60,000 nt of DNA from Bolinopsis microptera. Its lineage: Eukaryota > Ctenophora > Tentaculata > Lobata > Bolinopsidae. The stretch spans positions 14,360,983 to 14,420,982 of the forward strand of contig NC_087077.1 in assembly GCF_026151205.1 (NCBI RefSeq). Reading direction: 5' to 3'. Made by a program: the position numbers and the translations under genes. This document shows positions 8,918-20,540 of this stretch, piece by piece (the stretch's first letter is position 1; each line of letters begins with the position of its first letter). Below the pieces are notes generated by a model that ran no database searches, was not told the origin of the DNA, and was given only the letters and a program-made list of their open reading frames with translations.

Positions 8918-11525
8918 TTGACCATTGTTAATGATCTGGCCCGGCGCGCGCTACTTCGTAGCTCGTGCCGTTTCGAGAAATCACCTGAAAAAACAACCAT
9001 TTATTATAACTATAGTAATGCAAACCTTGATAAGCTCTGTGAAGAAATTGAAAACGACATAGATACATTTTACCACAGATGTGACTCTTTTGAATCCTTC
9101 ATGGATCTGTTTCAAGAAAAGATAGATATATCTTGCAAATTGGATTCACCAAAAACCACCAAACGAAATAATATAACAAATCCATGGATCACAAACGGCC
9201 TTATCAACTCTGTGGAGAAAAAAGCCAGACTTTATTTTGAATGGAAAAAAACAAAAACATTGTTAATTCCAGATGGGGATCTGGAAAGACATAATGTTTA
9301 CAAGGACTACTCAAAATATCTTAAAATTGCCATAAAAACTGCCAAAACCAGGTATTATGCTGAAAAGTTTGAGAAAAATAGCCATAACTCCAAAAAAACC
9401 TGGCAAATAATTAACGAGCTTCGTGGCAAAAAGAAGAATCAGCTAAAAGATGACTTCATTATAGATGGAACTAGAGTAATTTGTAGGCAGTAATGAACAA
9501 TTTGGTTTTCGAAAAGGCCACTCAACCTCACATGCACTCCACAAATCAGTTCATTCAATCACAACATCAACATCCAGTGGTAATCATGTTCTAGGAATCT
9601 TTATTGACCTAAGCAAAGCTTTTGATACTCTTGACCATGGCATTCTCCTGAGGAAACTGGAAAATTATGGGGTTAGAGGTCTAGCTCTAGGACTTCTAAA
9701 AAGCTATTTATCCGATAGATCACAGTATGTTTCATTTCTCAACACTACATCAGAGACTATGAATGTAAAATATGGAGTTCCCCAAGGTTCCATACTAGGC
9801 CCTCTACTTTTCTTATTATATATGAACGACATAATAAACTGTTACAAAGGCGATGAATGCAAATTTGTGCTCTATGCTGATGACACAAATATATTTATCA
9901 CTGGACCGTCCAAAGAAGCAACATACTTGAAGGCCAATAAAATTCTTGATTTCGTATGCAAATTCATGAGAAGTAATCTCTTACATATAAATATGTCTAA
10001 ATGCTGCTACATACATTTTCTACCTGCATACGAATCTGATGAAACCTGCGCCAGGGTTAGGCCGTATGCCAATGAACATGACAAATCACAAGGAATATTT
10101 ATAAATGGACACAAAATTGTCAAGGTTAGCAACACCAAATTTCTTGGTGTAGTAATTGATGAAAAACTTAGCTGGGGCCCACATATAGAATATCTAAGAA
10201 AAAAAATTAGATCCACTACAGGAGCACTTAACAGGATCAAACATTCAGTTCCAGGGGAACACTACCAAAAAATATACTCTGCATTATTGGAATCACATCT
10301 TGCTTACGGAATAAGTGTTTGGGGCTCAGCTCTCAAAGACCAACCAAACGATAAGCTGTTCATAACTCAGAAACGTTGTATAAGAATCCTTTTTGGAGAC
10401 CTAAATGCATACCTCGACAAACATGCCACTTGTGCACGAGCCAGACCTTATACAAAACAGAGGTTAGGAGCTGCTTTTTTCGAAAAAGAGCACACCAAGC
10501 CCATTTTTAATCGACTAAAATTGCTTACTGTTCAAAACTTGTACAAATACCACTGTATATCTGAGATATTTCGAATTATGAAATTTCGCACTCCATACTC
10601 GTTGTATTGTACTATAGACTCATCAAAACGTGATACAAGCAATGTCATAATCCTCCCAAGAAAAACCAACACGTTTCTTGATATAGCCTCCAAATTGTGG
10701 AATAGCATACATAAACGGATTCTAAATGAGAATGGGGAAATCCTCACTACTTCTGTATCTTTGGTTAAATTACGCTGTAAAAGTATCATCCTTGGATCTC
10801 AATCCATCAACAATAATAACACCTGGACTTACCACAACTTTCACATCGCCCCTCACTCAATCACAGACCAAACCATCTCATCACTCACTCACCAAATTGC
10901 CGACCCAATATCTATTGAAGTGGCGAAAATTTTCTAGACAAATGATATTTCGATATTATTGCTGCAGCAGATACAAATACCAACATTATTATATTCCGAA
11001 ACGTTTGAACCTTTAAATTAACTAGGAAAGTCAATCCTCAGATTGACTTTTACTGTTTTAAACAGATATGATGATATTAACTTAATTTATTATTATTATT
11101 ATTATTTTTTTACATACTCCTTCTTAGTGTGGTGACTTGGGGTCCATAAATATAACAATACAAGCTGATAAACCAAAAAGAACAACTGGGGTAGGTAGGT
11201 AGCCCTGGTGGGTGCGTAAACTTTACGGTCTGCTCTCTCCAAGATCAGCCTGCTTCTCCATTTTACCGTGAAGCCTAATTTCTAGTTTTTATAAAATATA
11301 CAATGCAAGTGCAGGTTTACTAATCTTAATCTACTTAACAACTCAATAGCCCAAGTCACCATACCCGTAGTATATTCCATGGTAATAGAAGAGCTTTAAA
11401 GTTTTTCAAATTGTTGCTATAATTGATTTAAATAAAAATTTGTTGTTTTCTTGAATTTGTTGTTTTCTTGAGAAGAAAGCGGCGCGCGCTACTTCGAAGA
11501 AATTTAGACAAGTAACATCCGTCAA
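8918..11525 (-). mobile_element. Short MITE, copy B, interrupted by a LINE
   Basis: The left half (8918-8979, TTGACCATTG...TTTCGAGAA) and right half (11470-11525, GAGAAGAAAGC...CCGTCAA) together make one reverse-orientation copy of the family seen at 58073-58198. An exact 8-bp duplication TGTTTTTC flanks the whole (8910-8917 and 11526-11533). The interior 2.5 kb is a LINE fragment. GAGAA is repeated at both LINE junctions, as expected of a LINE target duplication. Confidence 0.85.
8980..11469 (+). pseudogene. CR1/L2-group LINE fragment with internal deletion
   Basis: Positions 8990-9480 encode the linker between endonuclease and reverse transcriptase (NPWITNGLINSVEKK, NSKKTWQIINELRGK). At about 9485 the sequence jumps to another frame with NEQFGFRKGHSTSHAL, open to 10937. 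It includes DLSKAFDTLDH, GVPQGSILGPLLF, the catalytic YADDTNIF and FLGVVIDEKLSW. About 130 residues (the RT fingers) are missing compared with the related element at 54165-57530. The AP-endonuclease and ORF1 are absent, so it is 5' truncated and dead. The 3' end carries two copies of TTTGTTGTTTTCTTGA, a short tail repeat typical of CR1-like LINEs. Confidence 0.85.
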
Positions 11526-11687
11526 TGTTTTTCTAAATAATTTATCAAATAGATACAAAATAGTTTATTTAGAAGAAAATGTATCTAGAAGAAATATATA
11601 TTTCACCTTAATATATGAATTACCGGAACCATGCCAATGAAATGTTAACGGGTGATACTCGTAAAATATCTGTTCCAGGACCGTCGA

Positions 11688-11846
11688 CGAGTCCAACTCG
11701 GCGCGCGTCTTGTATCACGTGGTGACCCCCACTGTCGCTTCACTATAGTCTTCGACGATACAGGGGGAGCCGCGCACTTCGTGCGCGGCGGGTCATACAA
11801 CGTATGACAACGCGCGTCCTGGTGACCTGGTAGGTTGTAAACCTAC
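11688..11846. other. Row of short perfect hairpins with 3-nt loops
   Basis: In 160 bases there are CGAGT-CCA-ACTCG (11688-11700), GCCGCGCAC-TTC-GTGCGCGGC (11769-11789), GTCATAC-AAC-GTATGAC (11792-11808) and GTAGGTT-GTA-AACCTAC (11830-11846). All have perfect arms and exactly three loop bases. A related one, CGCGCATA-TCA-TATGCGCG, is at 13498-13516. The region is GC-rich compared with its neighbours and encodes nothing obvious. Confidence 0.7.
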
Positions 11847-12227
11847 AAATGAAATGCTGCAGTAGCTGACACAACATTAATTACACTTTTTCCTCGCACT
11901 AAAATTTGAAAGTACAATATTTACATTGCGCTTTCACTAAATCGCTCGCCCAAATTAAATTTTTTAATTTCTGACGAAAATAATATAATTTGGCTTATTT
12001 TACATTTTGCACGCTGATTCCGAATCACGTAGGGTGAAGATGCTTCCCTGCATTACAGGCTAGAGTTATGGGCAAACAAATGTTTTGGTCACGTAACAGG
12101 CTATACTTAGTTATATAATATTAAACAAACACGTATTCGATTGTTTAGGGCGAGCTTGATTCACGATATCAATCCTTCGCATTTCGCCGATCTGCATAAA
12201 CATTATTGGGTGCGAGAAGCATTATTG

Positions 12228-12348
12228 GATGCGTTACTGGGCCGCGCTCAGCCTGTCATTCCGCCAAATCTTTATTCGGTTATGTTAATGAACATAATAG
12301 CCTGGGGTCCTCAGGTAATGGATGCGCGGCGCGGCCCAGTAGTGCATC
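12228..12348. mobile_element. GC-ended inverted-repeat element, about 121 bp
   Basis: The ends GATGCGTTACTGGGCCGCGC and the mirrored GCGCGGCCCAGTAGTGCATC pair over 20 bases with two mismatches. The interior CTCAGCCTGTCATTCCGCC...GAACATAATAGCCTG is also found at 12901-12966 and, reversed, at 52647-52732, so it is a dispersed family. No coding capacity. Confidence 0.65.
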
Positions 12349-12535
12349 GCGCTACAAAGGGTGAGCGTGCTAAATCACTTTACAGTCGATCTTCGAGATT
12401 GTTTTATAAGGGGTCGTTCACATATTACGTAATCAATATTTTATAGCAATTTTTACCCCCTCCCCCTTCCGTAATCAACCGTAATCAAAACCCAACCCCC
12501 CTCCTGATAGCAATATTACGTAATCATGGCTTACT

Positions 12536-12900
12536 CCCAGCAAACCTTACTGGCTAGCAATATTACTACAGGGTGATCGCCTTTTCAAAGCTTGTTGAGC
12601 TCGGCGCGCGCTCGTAAGTTCATTGCAGTTGCACGCTTCAAACATTCCAAAGATGCAATTGTACCGCGTACCACGTGATACGATTCAGCCAATCAGAGAA
12701 CAACAATCTGCAAAGTTATAGCTGCGCAGTTTTATAAGGCCTAAAATATGACTTTTCGCGATAATTCAAAATCTACGTTGTTTTTAAGTTTCCCCCTGGG
12801 GGGAAACGTTATTTTTACAAGGCGAACATTTTGTTGAAAACCAGACGTTTCTATTTCTTTTACTTCCAAAGTTAGGCCCCTACCAGTAAGGTTTCCTGGG
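12536..12900. mobile_element. 365-bp TIR element nested in the 916-bp element
   Basis: CCCAGCAAACCTTACTGG at 12536-12553 is mirrored with one change at 12883-12900 (CCAGTAAGGTTTCCTGGG). It lies wholly inside the 12411-13326 element, so it inserted later. Non-coding. No clear target duplication. Confidence 0.6.
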
Positions 12901-12966
12901 CTGGGCCGCGCTCAGCCTGTCATTCCGCCGAATCTCTATTTATTAATGAACATAATAGGCCAGGTA
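12901..12966 (+). repeat. Partial copy of the GGGCCGCGCTCAGCC repeat
   Basis: It matches the interior of the element at 12228-12348 (CTCAGCCTGTCATTCCGCC, then GAACATAATAG) but lacks the right terminus. It starts immediately at the right end of the nested TIR element. Confidence 0.7.
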
Positions 12967-13329
12967 AAATCATGGCCTGACCCCTCCTTGTTTTTTCCCC
13001 TAGAAAACACTTTTCTCTACGTTTCATGTTACCCTGATCATGCTATCATGATGAGCCGAAATCATTGTTATGATATCCGGCCAAGCACCTTCTAAACTAC
13101 TTACTATTATAGCCGGATATTCGATCAATTTCTAAATTTGATCACTATTAGACATCAGAGTGAAATTGAGTGGAATTTGAATTAAAATATTGTCAAATTG
13201 TTATTATTCTAGAGCGTAAAAAAGAGAATTTTGATTACGTAATCAACGGCCGAACCCCCCCCCCCGTAATCAACCGTTAGCATTTGGAAACCCCCCTCCC
13301 CTGATTACGTAATATGTGAACGACCCTTA

Positions 13330-14690
13330 AGGGCCCCCGACAGTTGAAACCAACTTCAATCGCAATGTATTTTCGGACGCTGATTCCGAATCACCCCCCT
13401 ATATACTATGGCATATGGTTAAAATGCTCAATCTGCCCTATGATAATTCGATTCACAATATAAACTTGCGAAGCTAAGCTACATGTGCGACAAGAGCCGC
13501 GCATATCATATGCGCGTCTCAAGATAATGTTGAAAGGATGATCTCTTTATTTGAAATAGTTCTCCGCGCGTAACCATAACACGGAGAATTGCTGCCAAAT
13601 TGTCTGATCGGTTAGCATCTAGGGGTAGAGGCGAACTATGTCAACACTTCGCTGGTCTAATTTCCTTTCCGAAATATCAGGTAAAAAACAGAACGTCTGT
13701 CTTGCTGTATTTACAACTCATGTACGTCCACAAACGACAATTTCAAGCCAGGAATATTCCAAATTTCTTACACACGGAATATCTCACCGATCAATCGTCA
13801 ACCAAGTAAAAAGGATCATCTTTTATAAAAGAAATTAACATTGGAATGCTGCTAAAAATGGAACAAGTCACGATATAACAAGCTGCTGAAGAGTTGTAGC
13901 AATTGCTTACATTCTACGCCCGATTACCAAACTTCCGTTGCCAATTAAATGACTTGAATATAACTGTAACCGGGCCTCCTTTGAAAAATCAAAGGTCGTG
14001 ACTCTTAATGTTTGTATGTATATGTAAACTCGTACTCCAGAGGTAATACATCTTGTAGATAGGTCAAACTTTCAAAAATATCTTTATTTGCAAGAGATTA
14101 ATTTCCCTGCTGAAGTCAGGTTGACCAATCCAATAGTGTATTATTACAATATATATCTGCATGCAGTACTGTGGTGGTAACACTGTACCATAATTTAAGA
14201 TGGACATTATCATTAGTGATCAAACTTGCGAATTAGCATTTTGTAATAAAATAAATTTTCTCAGAAAAGAAATATTTCTTTAGAAATAGCATCTTAATAA
14301 AGCTATAAAAAGTGTCTTAATTAATATGGTGTGTTCAACACTTTTCCTACAAAATAAAAAATTCTTTAAATCAATAACTAAAATTTTTAAAAGAAAGTTC
14401 AAGCAATCACATAGTTTTTAAAATAGTGGTCCACTGATAAAACATTCGGGGGATTAAAAATACTGCAGTAAATCAGGCTGTAATAAGTATCAGGAAACAA
14501 TATTGCCTCGAAACCCACTGCCTTGTTATCATTATGTAACCAATAACCAGATTCATAACTTTCAACACTTACTATCTTTCTTCGAGTCCAAAACGTCCAA
14601 ATTTAAAGCCTCCGATCATCCCAAAAAGTAGTTTTCGAACCGGTAAACACTTTTATAATTTAACGTAGTTATGACTTCAGAAATATGATC
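13330..14690. other. Gene-free stretch
   Basis: It contains the CGCGCATA-TCA-TATGCGCG hairpin at 13498-13516 and a TCTCCG...CGGAGA inverted pair near 13560-13586. The remainder is unique AT-rich sequence with no supported exon or RNA gene. Confidence 0.4.
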
Positions 14691-14853
14691 ATGAACATGA
14701 TAATGTAGCAGGAATGAACATGATAATGTAGCAGGAATGAACATGATAATGTAGCAGGAATGAACATGATAATGTAGCAGGAATGAACATGACAATGTTG
14801 TAGTAATGAACATGATAATGTAGCAGGAATGAACATGATAATGTAGCCGGAAT
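14691..14853. repeat. 23-bp tandem repeat, about 7 copies
   Basis: GAACATGATAATGTAGCAGGAAT repeats every 23 bases from about 14693, with one diverged unit (GACAATGTTGTAGTAAT) near 14787-14810. Because 23 is not a multiple of three, it gives open reading in three shifted minus-strand frames, none of which is a gene. Confidence 0.95.
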
Positions 14854-16195
14854 GAGCTGTGGCCGTGTAGTCGGTGGTTGTGAAGCTGAGTGTAGTTGGA
14901 GAGTGTGAAGAGTGCATGTTATCTGCCCCCTACATGTGAACAACTCGCCATCATCTCGCACACATATCATTAGACACTATCAGCAGTATTAAAGAGCGAT
15001 ACGTTGCAGTGTATCGTACACTTAGCTTGCACACACACTCCATTATAAAATATCTTTTAAATAATCGATCCGATGGAGCTGAAGGAACTCATGCTTTAAC
15101 AACGTATTTACCCAAAATTACCAGCTAAATTTTGTCACAATGTCACAGTGAGGAAACATAAATTTCAGATCTCAGATCTTGGACTCGAAGGTGATCACCA
15201 AAAATTCCTTAAAACTTGTTAATAAATTAATGCAAAACAATTCAATGATGTTGTAGACAAAGCAACACACAAACCAGATGTTACAAGTTTAAACACAACA
15301 CATCACACTTGAACGTGACGATGATAATATATATCGGAATAATAATCTCTTTTCAGGAAATAACGGTGCTGTAAAATTACTGGGTCACACGAGTTGTGGT
15401 TAGCCAGTTTGGAGATTCCAGGATTAAGCCAGTTCGAGAGCAACAATTTAGTCAATTCTTTACTAGTATTAAGTACAAGGAGCAATGTAGATAATTATGA
15501 TTAATAGTGCAATATTGTGTCTGCAAACTATTTTATCTGCAAAGTGTATATCTGCAAAGTATATTGCTTTGAACCGATTATGTAGTTATTTAACTTGTCG
15601 CAAGATCAAACCGAACTAAAACAGAATCCCAAAACTAACTAACCCATTTCAGGAGTAGCCACTTAAAACGGAGCCCACCCTTAGCACTAAGGCTGCAGTT
15701 TTAATATCGTTCAACGAACAAAACTGAAATTCAAGAAAATAAGACTCGTCCTCGGACGGTTATATTGAAAATATCTAGTAAGACCATAAAGAATAATTTA
15801 TGGGGGATTATATTGTATCCGTGTCAGTGTTGCCAAGGTCACATCTCTAATGTCACGTGCAATACTACACAGTAGGTGGCGGTCACGTGACACACTCCAA
15901 CACAACATCGTTCCAATGTATACCATTATAATACTGCCGCAGTCACCAGCTCTTATCATCATATCGCATCAACAATACAGTCACTGCAGCCCCTATTACG
16001 ATTTTAAAATAAAATCAGTGTTAGTACGGCCAGTGAACACACACACTTATACACACACCTGAGCTTGTGTACCTTCCACGATTAAAAAAAGGGTGCGGGA
16101 GTAATAACACTCTGTAAATATCTTTCACTTTCACTTTCAGTCTAGCGAGCTGAAACAGAGTCCTGAGCATGTGACTAGGTCACGTGTCCTGGCGA
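14854..16195. other. Gene-free stretch downstream of the POU-specific gene
   Basis: Unique sequence. It includes the 3' flank of the minus-strand gene ending at 16196 and a short CA-rich patch near 16038-16058. No exon is supported. Confidence 0.4.
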
Positions 16196-19100
16196 TCAGC
16201 CAGGTTTTAGAGGTGGTTGTAGGGTGGTTATCTGGGGTTCATTCTTGATGGTGGCAGTTAGCTCGTGTAGGTTGGGACTGAAGGAATGTGTGGTAGTTGG
16301 CATCTGGTGATGCATGTTATCATGCTGCTGCGCGGGACGGCGCATGTTGTCATGGTGACGCTGCATGTTGTTCTCGTCACCAGGCAACAAACCAGCAGGT
16401 GATGGGTGAGGTGGACGCGGCTGCACTGGACTCAACTCTATAACCTCGTGTTTGGGTTCCACAAGGTCAGGCATCCTGTAGGGGTTGTACAGTTGGGAGT
16501 GGGATAGAGCAACTTCCATCGGGTCGCTCACCTTGCAGGAGGAACCGGTGTCGCTGCGCGTCGTCATGACGCCAGGGTTCAGGGAGCTCAGCACGCCGGA
16601 GATGAAGAAGTTGTTGCCTTGCTCCTGGTAGGTTGTGGGTGGCATGTTGCCAAGATTGTGGTGATGTGGGACTTGGTAGTTCCAGTTAGCGATGTTCGTG
16701 CTCCCCGCAGGCACGCTTGCTGATCTCTGATATGGTGTTTTGAGCGGGGGTGCCTGACCGTCAATCTCACGCTGATAGTTGGGAGTTTTGGACTTGCGTG
16801 ACTTGCTTCCTCCACTGTTACTTTTGCTCTTCTTGCGTGTTGGAGGGTGGTAGAGTTCCATGTTTTCCAGCCCTTCTGCGAACATTCCATTCTCTGTTTC
16901 ATCTAGCAGTCTGTTCAGCAAAGGTTTCATGCGCAGCACAATTGCAGTGCTGAGTTGCATGCTCTCTAGCCGAGAGATATAGCTCTGACCGTACCTTGCA
17001 CCAGTACATCTGTTTAAGCGCTCACCAATATCAGACTGGGTCAGCTTGTGTGCTACTCTGCGCGCTTTGAACTCCTGAACGAATCGCCGTGCCTCTAGAT
17101 CCTCCGTCGTGGTCATCGTACCACACTTGTTGAGGGGCGGGAAATTGTTGGCATTCTTCTTGCTCTTGCTGGAATGTGGTGGAGTAACGTGGTAGGGTTG
17201 AGGGGATATATATTCGTACTGTGGCGGGGTTTGGGAGCCATTGGTTTGTGTGTGTTTCTCTCTGTTGTAGAGACTATTGAGACTGATGGGCTTGCTCCAA
17301 CCTCCCATGGCGTAGGTGTAGGAGTTGTCCATATCTCCGATGGAGTCTATGATACCGTCCAGGGACATTTTCTCAAGGTCCCCAGCTGAGAGGTCCAGCG
17401 GTTTTATGTATAGAGTACCGCCGTTAGAGCTTGTGAAGATGAAGCTCTGAGACTCTGAAATTGGAAGATATTTGTAACTATTTCAGACTAAGATTAAACA
17501 ATAAATAGAGCTTGGAGGGAAATCTGTACCGAAAGGACCGTGGCCGAAATGCAATTAGACAGGGAAATCGGCTCCCCGACTGCGGTCGACCAAATTATAA
17601 ATTATTACTCACTCATTTCATCTCCCATAGGGACTATAGCAATCTTCTCACTATTCCCATTAGTTGAGCTACTCGGCTCCGCATTTGCAGCAGCTTCGTC
17701 AGCTTCAATCTGAGCTCTTAAACGGCAATTCTCTCTTCGCAACACTTCTATCTTGTCTCGTAGCTGTTTCTTCTAAAACATTTGGGTGTGTTAAAAGCTG
17801 GGAGTGTTTGTAAAAAGACACTCTTATATTATAATACCGGTCAAACGGAGCTAGCTTGAGCTGTTTTAATGAGATGTCTCACTAATGACCCGGCCACGCC
17901 CTTAAAGTTTACGACACATTATAAAGTCGCGTTTTCTGTGGTCACAACTTTTTAACAATTTTTGGATGCAGCTATTTTGGGATATAAAATCAAATCTTAA
18001 CATTCACGGAGTTTTTAACTGCATTCGGATAATACGATAAATTAAGCCTTAAAATCAGGACAATCGAGGCCGAATTTTCTAGGAAATTTTTCAAAAAGGA
18101 AAGAAAGCACAGAAATATTTCACCTTGATAGCAAGTAAACTGAACATGAAACACAAGGAAATATTTTACCTTGAGAATCTTATTCTCCTCTTGCAATCTG
18201 TCCACTTCTTTCTGCAGCTCCTCCTCCTCCTCTCCTACCTCTCCATTTTGAGGTGAATGTGCAGAGTCCTGAATAAAGTTAAAGTTTAGCAGGTTGAAAT
18301 AATTAAATAAATAAATTATAATAGCTCGAAAATACCAAAATTTTAAATTCAATTTAAAGTCATTTAAGTGTGTCTTGAACAGACTCGATTTCATGACGTA
18401 AGTATTTAAATAGCTAGTTAGAATCATTACTAGGAGTCGGTCGTGAATAAATCAAATCGTCCCAGTACAGCATACTGCGCTACTAGCACTCCTAAATATA
18501 ACTTATATATAACATATTTATGATACTTGGCACTGCTTTCACCATCATATGCTGACATATGCTATTATTATGATGATTATTTATGTAGATATGTTCTTTA
18601 AACGACAATATAATATGTACTAGAGTTGATATACTACTTTTACTTTTGCAGACATGGGAATTGTGGTACAATATTGAATACGCTAGCATAGTACGCTCAA
18701 TCGATCTCCGAGCTGCACTCAGATAATATATCCACCAGAATTTATGATAAGCATCTCTCTAGTTCAGAATCTGTTCTAAAATAGTATGTACATACTGCAG
18801 TTCTGCACAGACCACTGATGATGTTATTATGAGTGGATAAAACTGGTTATAATCCGTGCCTTTATACTGCATAACTATTAGAGACTTACCGCAACTTCTT
18901 ATACTTTCTATAATATATAAAGAGAGCTAAAGCAGCTTAAAGATATATCATAAACTGCAAACTGAGTACTAAGCTGCAGCAACAACAGTATCCAAACACA
19001 GTAACTCTCAGACAATATGCTCAGTAAATAGAGTATTGTTTTTAATTGCAGGATAAAATTGATGAAAAAGTTAGAGCCAGAAGGACGCTGAATAATCAGA

Positions 19101-20540
19101 AAAGCACGGAATGATTAAATCAGCTATTCTTACATTCTTAATGATAACGTAACGGACCTTTTGTCTGTCTCGAACATGTTTAGAAGTAAGTAATAAAAAC
19201 TATTAAACATTTCCATGAACTTCAAATCAAAATGAAATTAAGGACCAATCCCTCCCATGTCAAGGGTCAGGGGTAAATTAAACTATAAAATATTTCTATG
19301 AACTCAAAATTAAAACTATTAACGCCTTCCATGAACTTGGTGCAGTATAACAATCATTGGAGACCGGCGAATAAAATATGTTCCTCGACATACTTGGATG
19401 GAAGATTGAATATTAATGGGAGATGAGCTGGGATTAGTAAAAAAGTTGCCAGCCACATCTCATAAGATGTTACATTAACCTGGATGAACTTCAGCTCTAC
19501 GACCAGAATATGGATGACGGAAACTTCTGAAACAAGATATGAACAACACACTACCAGGACTCAGTAGTGGCTTTAATTACAATTGGAACCTGCACGGTAC
19601 AAGATAGAAACCCGATTAAAACTAGAGCGGAAAAAATTAAGTAATTAGTAATTAGTGGGGAAAAAATTAAGTAATTAGTAATTAGTGGGGAAACTAATTA
19701 AGTTAAGAGCTGCCATGATTAGTACTCCAGAGTGTCAGTATGCTGGGTGGAACGGGCGATAAAGTCTGGGAAAATTTGAAATTGAGACAAAACGAGATTA
19801 TTAGTCGGGAGTGAGATTACAGTTTACAAGTCTTTTGAGTTCAGATAGGTCTACTGGTATATCAAAACAGACTAGTCCTGATGTTGGGATTCAGATTATG
19901 AGATTTCATTATCACCTCATATTTAGTTATTTAGACAAAAGGAAAACTAAGTAACTAAAGTTCAAGGGTCATAAACAAGGACTATACCTTTTATTGAATA
20001 TGAAATTATCGAGTTTAAGCCTCTAAAGGGTCAGTTAAAAGATGAGATCTCTAAAGATTTCAGATGAACGCGGGTAGAATGGAACCAGCTGCCCAGTGAA
20101 AGGAATCAGCATATTTTACATTTCATCAGCTCCCAGCTTAACCAAGAGATTGAAAGTGCAAACATCAGATTCTTTAAACACGTTGACTAATAAAATCAGT
20201 GTGATCTCTGCTGTATTTAGCCGCACGTTACCAGTTCTCCGTATTCTAATTTCAACTGACAATAAAGTAATAAGATGTAGCCAAATGCAGTGGCCAGTCG
20301 TTACAATATAACATCCACATATTACACACTAAACTTTATACTAATAATGTAACGTAAAGCGAAGTTGGGCTCTGGGATCTACTAAGTCATGAATTTTGTG
20401 CCAAAATTAAAATACTTTAAAAGATAAAAGATTGTGTAATTTTTGCTATACTATAAATCGAACTTTTATAATAACTAAATACTAACCCCATTGGTAAGAG
20501 TTATGTCAGGAGTAGTGTCACCGTTCTCAGTTCCCTTCAT
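16196..20540 (-). CDS. Coiled-coil plus POU-specific domain transcription factor, no homeodomain (523 aa, 4 exons)
   Basis: Exons are 20540-20487, 18268-18170, 17772-17613 and 17454-16196. All donors and acceptors are GT-AG and the phases agree. Residues 36-73 form a leucine-zipper-like coiled coil (Leu at 36, 43, 50, then 55, 62, 69). Residues about 222-292 match the POU-specific domain: EDLEARRFVQEFKARR, LTQSDIGERL, then YGQSYISRLESMQLS and MKPLLNRLL. The base-contacting Gln and Arg of the recognition helix are kept (GQS-YISR). After a basic stretch (RKKSKSNSGGSKSRKSK) the rest is Pro/His/Asn-rich low complexity to the stop. No helix with a WF-N-R homeodomain signature occurs anywhere. Expected nuclear. 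The POU-specific assignment is strong; the role is inferred. Confidence 0.85.
19629..19690. repeat. 30-bp duplication in intron 1 of the POU-specific gene
   Basis: GGGGAAAAAATTAAGTAATT plus ten more bases occurs twice in tandem, with a 30-base period. The rest of the 2.2-kb intron 1 (18269-20486) is unique AT-rich sequence in which I see no further exon. Confidence 0.9.

Larger units (their letters stand above)
12411..13326. mobile_element. 916-bp TIR element with 25-bp perfect termini
   Basis: The left end GGGTCGTTCACATATTACG(TAATCA) at 12411-12435 is exactly mirrored at 13302-13326. Subterminal ATTACGTAATCA and CCGTAATCAACCGT motifs recur inside both ends and could be transposase sites. 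The outer flanks are ATAA-G on the left and TTAA on the right, so the target duplication is uncertain. There is no transposase frame. It contains at least one younger insertion (12536-12900) and a copy of the GC-rich repeat. Confidence 0.75.

Noticed and set aside
12141-12446. 101-codon plus-strand frame
   Set aside because: It spans the end of one inverted-repeat element and the TIR of another; no domain or splice evidence.
14616-14970. Three overlapping minus-strand frames with SCYIIMFIPATL-like repeats
   Set aside because: The 23-bp array read in three frames.
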